From an uncultured Ruminococcus sp. (GTDB lineage: Bacteria; Bacillota; Clostridia; Oscillospirales; Ruminococcaceae), in the NCBI GenBank assembly GCA_900556055.1, contig USNJ01000140.1, forward strand, positions 1 through 5,356: a stretch of DNA of 5,356 bases, read 5' to 3'. The position numbers and the translations under genes are program-made. The notes below the pieces were generated by a model. The model saw only the letters and a program-made list of their open reading frames with translations. It searched no databases and was not told the origin of the DNA. This document shows positions 1 to 5,356 of this stretch, piece by piece (position 1 is the first letter of the stretch; the number at the start of each line of letters is the position of its first letter).

Positions 1-1
1 G

Positions 2-592
2 AAAAATATTCTGGACAGCGTTAAGCATGAATACTGGTCGGATCCTGCGCGGCATAAGTGGGGACGTGAACATATCAGGGAGGCAAGGCGTGAGGTAATG
101 CTTATCGCAATGCCGAAGCTTGGCATATCCGACAAGGAGCTTTTGATAAAAACCGCAGATGAATACACGGATCTTCAGAAGAATTGCGTCTGCCTGTTTG
201 ACGGTTCTCTCAGTGCGCTGCGGCGGATAAGATCGGCGGGGATTAAAACTGCGCTTATCACAAACGGAAGCTCGGAGGGTCAGCGTGAAAAGATCACTCG
301 GTTCGGTCTGGAGCCGCTTTTTGACGAGATAATTATTGATACGGAAGTCGGATTTTCCAAGCCTGATGAACGTATATTCAGGCTTGCGCTCAGACGGCTG
401 AAAACATCTCCCGAAGAAACAGTCATGATCGGGGACAATCCCGTGTGGGATACGGAGATCCCGCAGAAAATCGGCATTTTTTCGGTATGGAACAACTATG
501 CGGGAACATCTCCCGAAGAAGATATTCCCGCAGATATGACGGTGAAAAATATTTCCGAGCTTGCAGATTTTCTGCTGTCACTTAACTGTTGA
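2..592 (+). CDS. HAD-superfamily hydrolase, C-terminal part (5' end outside window)
   Basis: A phosphatase-type hydrolase of the haloacid dehalogenase superfamily, probably cytoplasmic, acting on a small phosphorylated metabolite that cannot be named from sequence. The frame is open to the left edge, so the internal ATG at 98 is not the true start; 196 residues are visible. Visible residues ~1-60 (YWSDP, then a charged helix WGREHIREARRE) fit the helical C1 cap. Core motifs follow: motif II in ALITNGSS (Thr87), motif III Lys120 in GFSKPDE, and motif IV in MIGDNPVWD (Gly144-Asp145 and Asp150). Motif I, DxDx(T/V), which carries the nucleophilic aspartate, should lie just upstream and is not seen. 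About 30-40 residues appear to be missing compared with usual ~230-residue relatives. The stop codon lies inside the 3' end of the convergent aldo/keto reductase gene, with an 11-bp overlap and no terminator hairpin between them. Superfamily assignment is firm; substrate is unknown. Confidence 0.93.
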   Translation, partial: KNILDSVKHEYWSDPARHKWGREHIREARREVMLIAMPKLGISDKELLIKTADEYTDLQKNCVCLFDGSLSALRRIRSAGIKTALITNGSSEGQREKITRFGLEPLFDEIIIDTEVGFSKPDERIFRLALRRLKTSPEETVMIGDNPVWDTEIPQKIGIFSVWNNYAGTSPEEDIPADMTVKNISELADFLLSLNC

Positions 593-1577
593 GGATCGTT
601 TCTATTGCAGTGATCTCATCGGGTGTGAAATCGGTTTTTGCGGCACATTCGGCATTTTCCCGTATCTGTTCGGGACTGCTTGCGCCGATAAGAACGGTTG
701 TGACCCTGCCCTCTCTGAGCACCCACGAAAGAGCCATCTGCGAGAGCTTCTGACCTCTGTTTGCGGCAATTTCATTCAGCTTGTTAAGGCGTGCGATCAT
801 AGTGTCGGTTATCTCGTCCCTTATCCATGTTCTGCCCTTTCCGACTCTTGAATCTGCAGGGATCCCGTGGAGATATCTGTCAGTCAGAAGTCCCTGATAA
901 AGAGGGGAGAAAACGGCAAGGCCTACTCCGTTTTCAGACGCAAAATCACGCAGACCGTCACGCTCTATCCATCTGTTGAGCATGGAATAAGATGGCTGAT
1001 TTACAATGAACGGTGTTTTCAGCTCCTTGAATATTGCCATGATCTCCTCTGTCTGCGCCTTGTTATAGTTCGATATGCCGACATAAAGCGCCTTGCCCTG
1101 ACGTACTGCATTATCGAGAGCGAGAGCGGTCTCCTCCATAGGCGTGTTGGGGTCGAAAATATGGTGATAGAAAATATCCACATAATCGAGCTTCATTCGT
1201 TTTAAGCTCTGGTCAAGGCTTGCGGTAAGATACTTCCGTGAGCCGTTTTTCTGTCCGTAAGGTCCGTCCCACATATCGTAGCCCGCTTTTGTGGAGATGC
1301 ACATTTCGTCACGGAACTGTCTCATTCCGCGGTCGAGGATAAGTCCGAAGTTTTCCTCGGCAGAACCGTTATACGGATTGCCGTAATTATTTGCGAGATC
1401 GAAGTGGCAGATGCCGAGATCAAAAGCGGTCTGCACCATTTTTTCGGCATTTGCAAAATTATCCTGATATCCGAAATTCTGCCAGAATCCGAGGGATACA
1501 ACAGGCAGCATAAGTCCGCTTTTTCCGCAGCGGCGGTAGGTCATATTTTCATATCTTTTATCGTTGGGTGTATACAT
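582..1577 (-). CDS. yghZ: Aldo/keto reductase, YghZ / L-glyceraldehyde 3-phosphate reductase type
   Basis: An NADPH-dependent aldo/keto reductase of 331 residues with a (beta/alpha)8 barrel, cytoplasmic. The start MYTPNDKRYENMTYRRCGKSG and the block ISTKAGYDMWDGPYG match my memory of E. coli YghZ (also called Gpr or MgrA), which reduces L-glyceraldehyde 3-phosphate and detoxifies methylglyoxal. The catalytic tetrad is visible: Asp60 and Tyr65 in FDLANNYG, Lys97 in STKAGY, His139 in FYHH. Cofactor and barrel motifs follow: VGISNY (166-171), VNQPSYSMLNR (~192-202), FSPL, and LIGAS (~296-300) near the C-terminus. The frame is open upstream to an ATG at 1640, but the ATG at 1577 is chosen because the homologues begin there and an AAAGGAG site sits 7 nt before it; the longer form would overlap the upstream gene by 50 bp. 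It is probably cotranscribed with the flavoprotein gene 13 nt upstream. True substrate in this organism is inferred only. Confidence 0.95.
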   Translation of the reverse strand: MYTPNDKRYENMTYRRCGKSGLMLPVVSLGFWQNFGYQDNFANAEKMVQTAFDLGICHFDLANNYGNPYNGSAEENFGLILDRGMRQFRDEMCISTKAGYDMWDGPYGQKNGSRKYLTASLDQSLKRMKLDYVDIFYHHIFDPNTPMEETALALDNAVRQGKALYVGISNYNKAQTEEIMAIFKELKTPFIVNQPSYSMLNRWIERDGLRDFASENGVGLAVFSPLYQGLLTDRYLHGIPADSRVGKGRTWIRDEITDTMIARLNKLNEIAANRGQKLSQMALSWVLREGRVTTVLIGASSPEQIRENAECAAKTDFTPDEITAIETILNS

Positions 1578-1584
1578 TTTCAGT

Positions 1585-1591
1585 CTCCTTT
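1585..1591 (-). promoter_or_regulatory. Ribosome binding site fixing the aldo/keto reductase start
   Basis: On the minus strand AAAGGAG lies 7 nt before the ATG at 1577. Its first base is the last base of the TGA stop of the upstream flavoprotein gene. Ribosomes ending the first gene therefore stop on the initiation site of the second, which favours translational coupling. It also rules in favour of the 331-residue form over the ATG at 1640. Confidence 0.85.
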
Positions 1592-2067
1592 CATGACTCC
1601 TTAACAAGCTTTCCCGTGATATGCTCGGGGAAAAGCTCAAGGCACAGAACTCTGTCCTTGCAGCGTTCGATCCCGTTGTTTATATAGTCAGCGTCATCGG
1701 TGAATTTTGCTGCCAGTCTGCGGCAGATCTCAAGTGTTTTTGGGGAATCATTTACAGTGGATATCCTGCCGAAAACGATCACGCTTTTTATATGCAGCGG
1801 CCATTCTCCCTCCTTTCTGTAACCCTTGTCCATAACGCAGTAGGACACCTTGTCGCAGGCAGCCAGTGCGTCTGTCTTGTGACCTTCCTTTGCGCAGTGA
1901 AAATACAGTCTGCCGTTTTCTTCACAGTAGAAATGATCCATCGGAATTCCGTAGGGATAGCCGTTATCGCCTATAAGCGAGAGAACGCCTCTGGGTTCGC
2001 TTTTCAGCAGTTCGATGCATTCGCTTTCTTCAAGCTGCTGCTTGAATCTTCTCATTTTTCTGAACAT
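1591..2067 (-). CDS. Pyridoxamine 5'-phosphate oxidase family flavoprotein (NimA-like)
   Basis: A small split-barrel flavin-binding protein of 158 residues, of the pyridoxamine-phosphate-oxidase-related group that includes the 5-nitroimidazole reductase NimA. Such proteins bind FMN (some members F420 or heme) as dimers; the substrate here is unknown. Family signatures seen are the N-terminal MFRKMRRFKQQL, the barrel strand GVLSLIGDNGYPYGIP (~27-42), and LYFHCAKEGHKTDAL (~54-68), whose His/Lys/Gly residues usually contact the flavin phosphate. A later strand is HIKSVIVFGRIS. No signal peptide or membrane segment is present. An ATG at 2076 would add three residues, but the GAGGA site touches it directly; from 2067 the spacing is 9 nt and the protein starts like its relatives. 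First gene of a probable two-gene unit with the aldo/keto reductase. Its own promoter is unclear: a TATTAT at 2092-2097 lacks a convincing -35, so read-through from the P-loop gene is possible. Nitroimidazole resistance is not implied by family membership alone. Confidence 0.9.
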   Translation of the reverse strand: MFRKMRRFKQQLEESECIELLKSEPRGVLSLIGDNGYPYGIPMDHFYCEENGRLYFHCAKEGHKTDALAACDKVSYCVMDKGYRKEGEWPLHIKSVIVFGRISTVNDSPKTLEICRRLAAKFTDDADYINNGIERCKDRVLCLELFPEHITGKLVKES

Positions 2068-2076
2068 AGCTTTCAT

Positions 2077-2081
2077 TCCTC
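2077..2081 (-). promoter_or_regulatory. Ribosome binding site deciding the flavoprotein start
   Basis: GAGGA on the minus strand abuts the ATG at 2076 with no spacer, which is too close for initiation. It lies 9 nt before the second in-frame ATG at 2067, a workable distance. This supports the shorter protein beginning MFRKMRR. Confidence 0.65.
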
Positions 2082-2122
2082 GATCTTGATAATAATACTC
2101 ATTTAGAAAACCGATGATTAAT

Positions 2123-2155
2123 GTGTCTTTCCCCGCCGCAGGCGGGGAAAGACAC
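2123..2155. repeat. Perfect 15-bp inverted repeat (hairpin), possible terminator or intergenic palindrome
   Basis: The arms 2123-2137 and 2141-2155 are exact reverse complements separated by the 3-base loop GCA. The stem begins GTGTCTTT and has a CCCCGCC core. It lies 60 bp past the stop of the minus-strand P-loop gene and 55 bp before the flavoprotein start. Neither side has a run of T: reading leftward it is followed by ATTAATC, reading rightward by CCCTAAATAC. It is therefore not a textbook intrinsic terminator. It may still end or stabilise the P-loop gene transcript, lower read-through into the flavoprotein gene, or be one copy of a dispersed palindromic repeat. Confidence 0.8.
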
Positions 2156-2215
2156 CCCTAAATACATCACTTGGGAAACGTAACAAATCAAAATAATGAA
2201 TTGTTCAGTATTTCC

Positions 2216-2689
2216 TTAGATCCTGAGTGAGTGTATTATAAAATCACATTCGTGTTTTTCGGGCGGTTCAAATATCGATGAAGCTTTAGCGGCAAGACCT
2301 TCATCAACATAATAAGCGGATATTTTTCCCGACAGAAGCTCGAAATTCCGCATATTGATGCGGATCTGCCATTCTTCATCGCTGATCTCGATATAGTGAA
2401 GCTCGGTGCGTATTCCGTGAGATGCATAAAAATCCCTTGCATACTGTCGTTCCGCTTTCGTCCAGAATCCCCAGTCCAGGATAACGTTTGTATCGTTCTC
2501 CAGAATATCGAGGGATTTCTCAAAAAGATATTTTTCCGTTCTTTCAACGTAATCGTCATGCTTATCTCCCGCATTGCCGCCGAACAGCGCAAGTGTGATC
2601 TCGTCAACAGACAGCACTACCGCTTTCCGTTCGGTCCGGAGCTTTTCGGCATATGTGCTTTTTCCGCTGCATATTTTTCCGCAGGTCAT
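2216..2689 (-). CDS. Small P-loop ATP-binding protein / kinase (AAA_33 type)
   Basis: A 157-residue P-loop NTPase resembling the AAA_33 / zeta-toxin-like and polynucleotide-kinase-like small kinases, expected to be cytoplasmic and to transfer phosphate from ATP to an unidentified substrate. The N-terminus is the Walker A motif itself, GKICSGKST at residues 4-12 (Lys10, Ser11). Other features are a substrate-side acidic pair in LSVDEI (Asp29-Glu30), a Walker B-like strand NVILDWGFW with Asp72, and a lid-like stretch RINMRN with Arg110 and Arg114. The ATG at 2689 is preceded by AAAGG with a 5-nt gap. A CTG at 2704 would add MAKVI, which would complete the first beta strand, but it has a poorer ribosome site. 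The gene is driven by its own strong promoter, divergent from recJ. No antitoxin-like partner is next to it, so a toxin role is not supported. Fold assignment is good; function is unknown. Confidence 0.88.
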   Translation of the reverse strand: MTCGKICSGKSTYAEKLRTERKAVVLSVDEITLALFGGNAGDKHDDYVERTEKYLFEKSLDILENDTNVILDWGFWTKAERQYARDFYASHGIRTELHYIEISDEEWQIRINMRNFELLSGKISAYYVDEGLAAKASSIFEPPEKHECDFIIHSLRI

Positions 2690-2735
2690 TATTACCTTTG
2701 CCAGAGATGGTCGCCCCTTTCATTTCGTTTCGGAT

Positions 2736-2764
2736 ATTATAGCATATAAAGATGAAAAAATCAA
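2736..2764 (-). promoter_or_regulatory. Sigma-A promoter for the P-loop ATPase gene
   Basis: On the minus strand TTGATT (2764-2759) and a perfect TATAAT (2741-2736) are separated by 17 bp, with an extended -10 TG one base upstream (TGCTATAAT). Transcription should begin near 2729, leaving a leader of about 40 nt before the ATG at 2689. Confidence 0.85.
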
Positions 2765-2909
2765 CAGGGGGCATTATATCGGCGTGATGCCCGCTTTTTC
2801 GGGGGACATTCCATGACCGACAGCTGAGAAAAGCCGCAGGGAAAGCAAAAGCTGCTGTATTTGTCAAAAGCCACGCATATCACAAAGTAAAATATATAAA
2901 TAAAAATCC

Positions 2910-2938
2910 TTGATTGTTTCATCGAAAAATGTTATAAT
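2910..2938 (+). promoter_or_regulatory. Sigma-A promoter for recJ (and probably relA)
   Basis: TTGATT (2910-2915) and a perfect TATAAT (2933-2938) with 17-bp spacing and an extended TG (TGTTATAAT). Flanking DNA is A/T-rich on the upstream side (2887-2907), as in UP elements. The predicted transcription start is about 2945, some 33 nt before the recJ ATG. Confidence 0.88.
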
Positions 2939-2966
2939 GAAGATTATGAATAATTTTGCTTGCTGT

Positions 2967-2972
2967 GGGGAG
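2967..2972 (+). promoter_or_regulatory. Ribosome binding site fixing the recJ start
   Basis: GGGGAG lies 5 nt before the ATG at 2978. The frame extends back to a TTG at 2960, but that codon has no Shine-Dalgarno sequence in front, and the site used here would then lie inside the gene. Confidence 0.75.
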
Positions 2973-2977
2973 TTTGT

Positions 2978-5026
2978 ATGATAAAGTGGAAGATCCGTAA
3001 ACCGGAAAAGGCTGCGTCCGATATGCTTATGCTGAAAGGCGGGCTGCCAAGACTGTGCGCCGAGGTGCTTTCGGCAAGGGGCATAGGCACAATTGAACAG
3101 GCGCAGAGCTTTTTTGCGGACAGCGAACCGTCGGATCCGTTCATCACGTCGGATATGGACAAGGCTGCCGACTTCATAACCGAAGCTGCCGACAGCATGA
3201 CGAACATCTGCATCTACGGAGATTACGACTGCGACGGCATCACGGCGACAGCTGCGCTTTATTCCTATCTTGAATGCATGGGCGCAAATGTCAGCTTCTT
3301 TATCAACGAACGTGCGGACGGCTATGGACTTAATGCCGACAATATCCGCAGACTTCATGAAAAGGGCACTGAGCTTATAATAACAGTAGATAACGGCATT
3401 TCGGCTATCGATGAGGCTGAGCTTATCTATGAGCTGGGAATGAAGCTTATCGTCACAGACCATCATCAGCCGTCGGAAACGCTGCCGAGGGCGGAGGCTG
3501 TTGTGGATATGCACCGTGCTGACGATCTCTCGGAATTCAAGGATCTCTGCGGCTGCGGACTTGTTCTCAGGCTTATCGCTGCTATGGAGGGCGGCGATTA
3601 CACGGCGGCTATGGAACAGTTTTCCGACATTGCGGCGATAGCTACCGTAGCGGATGTCGTGCCGCTTAAAGGCGAGAACAGGTACATCGTCAGGACGGGA
3701 CTTCACTATCTTGAAAACACTGCAAACATCGGCTTGAAGGCGCTTATCGAAGCGTCGGGAATGAAGCCGCCTTATACATCGACAGATCTCGCTTTCACGC
3801 TTGCGCCGAGGATAAATGCATCGGGACGTTTCGGCTCTGCATCTGATGCTGTTCGTCTGCTGCTTACCGAGGACGAAGATGAAGCAAAGCTGCTTGCCGA
3901 TATTCTCTGCGGATACAATGCAAGCAGGCGTGAGGAAGAAAAGCGGATAATCATGGGAATTGAGGATTTTATCCGCAGAAATCCGTTTGAATGTGACAGA
4001 AAGGTGCTTGTTTTTGCGGGCGAGGGCTGGCATCACGGAGTTATCGGCATAGCTGCCGCAAAGATAGAGGAACGCACGGGAAAGCCTGTGTTCATTGTGT
4101 CGATCGAAAACGGCGAGGCAAGAGGCTCGGCGAGAGCACCCGAAGGTTTTTCCGTGTTCTCGGCACTGAAATACTGCTCGGACGTTCTGACAAAATACGG
4201 CGGACACAGCGGTGCGGGCGGATTTTCGCTTATGCCCGATGATCTGCCGGAATTTGTGGAAAAGCTCCAGTGTTATGCCGATGAGACATTCCATGAGATG
4301 CCAAGTGTTACGGTTTCGGCGGACAAGGCGATCATGCCTGCCGATCTTGCGGCTGATGAGGTCAGGGGTCTGTCGGTGCTTGAACCGTTCGGAGCGGCAA
4401 ATCCCAAGCCTGTGTTTCTTATGCATGGGGCAAGGATAACGGAGATCCGTGCGCTTTCCGAGGGACGGCACACCAAGCTTGCGCTGGATTACGGCGGAGT
4501 AAAGCTTGCGGGACTTCTTTTCGGTACGCCGACAGACACGTTTTCTCCGCAGGCAGGCGATATGCTCGATCTGCTGGTATTCCCCGAGGTAAATACATAC
4601 AACGGCAGAACGTCGGTGAATGTGCGCATTTCCGATTACAGAAAATGCGGCATCTCACAGCAGAAATATTTCGCCGCAAAGGACGCTTACGAGTCACTCA
4701 GAAGGGGAGAGAACATCGACAGCAGGCTGATACAGCGTGTTATCCCCGAAAGAGCGGAGCTTGTTAAGATATACAAATGCATAAAGGATAAGCCGCAGAG
4801 CCTTGATATGATATTCACGAACGCTGTGTGCGACAGCATAAACTACTGCAAATTCAGGGTGTGCATCGACATTTTTGAGGAAAAGGGACTTGTTTCGCTT
4901 GACCGCCTTGCACAGACTGCGGCACTCATAAAGACCGAGGGCAAGGTCGATCTCGAACAGTCGGAGATACTTTCGGCACTTCGTTCGGGTGAAAGCGATA
5001 TTTATGCTTCTTTACGCATACGATAA
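2978..5026 (+). CDS. recJ: Single-stranded-DNA-specific 5'-3' exonuclease RecJ
   Basis: RecJ degrades single-stranded DNA 5' to 3' in recombinational repair, mismatch repair and stalled-fork processing; it is a metal-dependent cytoplasmic enzyme. The 682-residue product has the full family layout. The DHH phosphoesterase domain carries DYDCDG (82-87), VDNG (137-140), DHH (161-163) and GCGL (192-195). The DHHA1 domain carries [10 protein letters not shown] (349-358) and GGHSGAGG (408-415). An OB-fold DNA-binding region (~440-552) includes [10 protein letters not shown] (FGAANP at 471-476). A C-terminal region (~553-682), with [15 protein letters not shown], resembles the helical winged-helix-like tail of Clostridia RecJ proteins. 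It is longer than E. coli RecJ (577 aa) and shorter than B. subtilis RecJ (786 aa). All expected metal ligands appear intact, so it is probably active. The start at 2978 is supported by a ribosome site and by the family-like opening MIKWKIRKP. It is first in a likely recJ-relA operon. Confidence 0.98.
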   Translation: MIKWKIRKPEKAASDMLMLKGGLPRLCAEVLSARGIGTIEQAQSFFADSEPSDPFITSDMDKAADFITEAADSMTNICIYGDYDCDGITATAALYSYLECMGANVSFFINERADGYGLNADNIRRLHEKGTELIITVDNGISAIDEAELIYELGMKLIVTDHHQPSETLPRAEAVVDMHRADDLSEFKDLCGCGLVLRLIAAMEGGDYTAAMEQFSDIAAIATVADVVPLKGENRYIVRTGLHYLENTANIGLKALIEASGMKPPYTSTDLAFTLAPRINASGRFGSASDAVRLLLTEDEDEAKLLADILCGYNASRREEEKRIIMGIEDFIRRNPFECDRKVLVFAGEGWHHGVIGIAAAKIEERTGKPVFIVSIENGEARGSARAPEGFSVFSALKYCSDVLTKYGGHSGAGGFSLMPDDLPEFVEKLQCYADETFHEMPSVTVSADKAIMPADLAADEVRGLSVLEPFGAANPKPVFLMHGARITEIRALSEGRHTKLALDYGGVKLAGLLFGTPTDTFSPQAGDMLDLLVFPEVNTYNGRTSVNVRISDYRKCGISQQKYFAAKDAYESLRRGENIDSRLIQRVIPERAELVKIYKCIKDKPQSLDMIFTNAVCDSINYCKFRVCIDIFEEKGLVSLDRLAQTAALIKTEGKVDLEQSEILSALRSGESDIYASLRIR

Positions 5027-5046
5027 TTTTATCTGCAAAGGTTGTG

Positions 5047-5356
5047 ATGATTATGAAAAGCACTGAAACTGTTTGTACCATTGACGCACTTATACAGAAA
5101 ATACTCGACGGAGACCGCCAGTACGATCTCAGCAAGATAATATCAGCTTATGAATTTGCAGCAAAAGCTCATGCAAATCAGGTCAGGTCGTCGGGCGAGC
5201 CGTATATAACGCACCCGCTTGCCGTTTCGTTTATCCTGCTTGAACTCGGCATGGATACCGATACGATATGCGCAGCGATGCTCCTCAATGTCAAAGTCCC
5301 GGACATACCGCTTGCCTCCGGCGGTCTGCATCATAGGATAGTCGTAGACCTTGATC
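5047..5356 (+). CDS. relA: RelA/SpoT-family (p)ppGpp synthetase/hydrolase, N-terminal fragment; diverges after ~5280
   Basis: The start of a stringent-response enzyme that makes, and usually also hydrolyses, (p)ppGpp. The first ~78 residues read as the N-terminal HD domain: [26 protein letters not shown] (His56 being the first metal ligand), then [15 protein letters not shown]. The ATG at 5047 is preceded by AAAGG with a 5-nt gap; a second ATG at 5053 is possible. It begins 20 nt after the recJ stop, so cotranscription is likely. Anomaly: the next residues should be the His-Asp pair of HDVVEDT, 24 residues after His56, but the frame reads Leu80-Asn81 and then sequence unlike any RelA I know. 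The frame stays open to the window edge, yet only the part to about 5280 is supported as relA. The synthetase, TGS and ACT domains would lie beyond the window. Confidence 0.88.
   Translation, partial: MIMKSTETVCTIDALIQKILDGDRQYDLSKIISAYEFAAKAHANQVRSSGEPYITHPLAVSFILLELGMDTDTICAAMLLNVKVPDIPLASGGLHHRIVVDLD
5281..5356. other. Discordant tail: possible chimeric junction, rearrangement or antisense coding fragment
   Basis: The last 76 bp do not continue RelA in any plus frame. The relA frame reads [15 protein letters not shown], and the other two frames hit TAG stops. On the minus strand one frame is open from the right edge and reads [14 protein letters not shown] followed by [11 protein letters not shown], with mostly G/C-ending codons such as ATC AAG GTC TAC GAC, as in a genuine protein. 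I do not recognise that protein. The simplest explanation is that two sequences are joined near 5280-5287. Confidence 0.5.

Noticed and set aside
98..592. ATG at 98 as the start of the HAD hydrolase
   Set aside because: The frame continues to the left edge with convincing cap-domain sequence (YWSDP, WGREHIREARRE), so the ATG is an internal methionine.
582..1640. ATG at 1640 as the aldo/keto reductase start
   Set aside because: The extra 21 residues would come from DNA coding for the flavoprotein C-terminus, have no family similarity, and the AAAGGAG site points to 1577.
1621..2106. A 161-codon plus-strand frame opposite the flavoprotein gene
   Set aside because: It is the antisense shadow of a gene with clear family motifs; its own translation is a hydrophobic, Cys-rich sequence without a recognisable domain.
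2092..2120. TATTAT (2092-2097) with TAATCA upstream as a promoter for the flavoprotein gene
   Set aside because: The -35 matches only three of six consensus bases and the leader would be very short, so it is not listed as a feature.
2174..2215. Nested GGAAA/TTTCC and AACAA/TTGTT pairs just after the P-loop gene stop as a terminator
   Set aside because: Each stem is only 5 bp, with mismatches between them and no T-run after, so it is too weak to call.
2216..2689. P-loop protein as a zeta-like toxin of a toxin-antitoxin pair
   Set aside because: There is no small antitoxin gene next to it: upstream is only the promoter region and downstream a palindrome and a flavoprotein gene.
2864..4471. 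A 535-codon open frame on the minus strand opposite recJ
   Set aside because: It lies antisense to recJ, whose plus-strand product carries every family motif. The minus product is rich in Arg, Cys and His with no recognisable domain, and no convincing ribosome site precedes it. The lack of stops follows from recJ codon bias.
1..5356. CRISPR array, tRNA/rRNA, insertion sequence or prophage
   Set aside because: No spaced direct repeats, cloverleaf or rRNA-like sequence, transposase motifs or phage genes were seen on either strand.

Overview
The window is an ordinary chromosomal segment of a Gram-positive bacterium of the class Clostridia. A Ruminococcus-like Oscillospiraceae member is the best guess. 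The basis is intermediate GC, TTGATT/TATAAT promoters with A/T-rich flanks, GGAG-type Shine-Dalgarno sites, recJ next to relA as in Firmicutes, and typical Clostridia accessory enzymes (a NimA-like flavoprotein and a small P-loop kinase). The genus is an inference from gene content and style, not a database result.

Layout: (1) 2-592, plus strand: C-terminal 196 residues of a HAD-superfamily hydrolase whose N-terminus lies left of the window. (2) 582-2067, minus strand: a two-gene unit read right to left, a NimA/pyridoxamine-phosphate-oxidase-like flavoprotein followed 13 nt later by a YghZ-type aldo/keto reductase. The reductase gene runs tail-to-tail into the HAD gene with an 11-bp overlap. 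(3) 2068-2215: a 148-bp spacer holding a perfect 15-bp inverted repeat. (4) 2216-2689, minus strand: a small AAA_33-type P-loop ATP-binding protein. (5) 2690-2977: a divergent control region with two strong, nearly identical sigma-A promoters, one for the P-loop gene and one for recJ. (6) 2978-5026, plus strand: a complete recJ. (7) From 5047, plus strand: the start of a relA/spoT homologue, 20 nt after recJ and probably in the same transcript.

The two right-hand genes join DNA repair (RecJ exonuclease) with the stringent response (RelA). The minus-strand genes look like redox or detoxification enzymes plus a kinase of unknown substrate. No tRNA, rRNA, CRISPR array, transposase, phage gene or recognisable new defence system is visible.

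The most irregular signal is at the right end. RelA similarity stops abruptly at about 5280, exactly where the catalytic His-Asp pair should appear. The last ~75 bp read better as protein on the opposite strand, which suggests a chimeric contig end or a rearrangement breakpoint. The other items worth checking are the 15-bp hairpin and a possible leaderless mini-ORF overlapping the recJ start codon.
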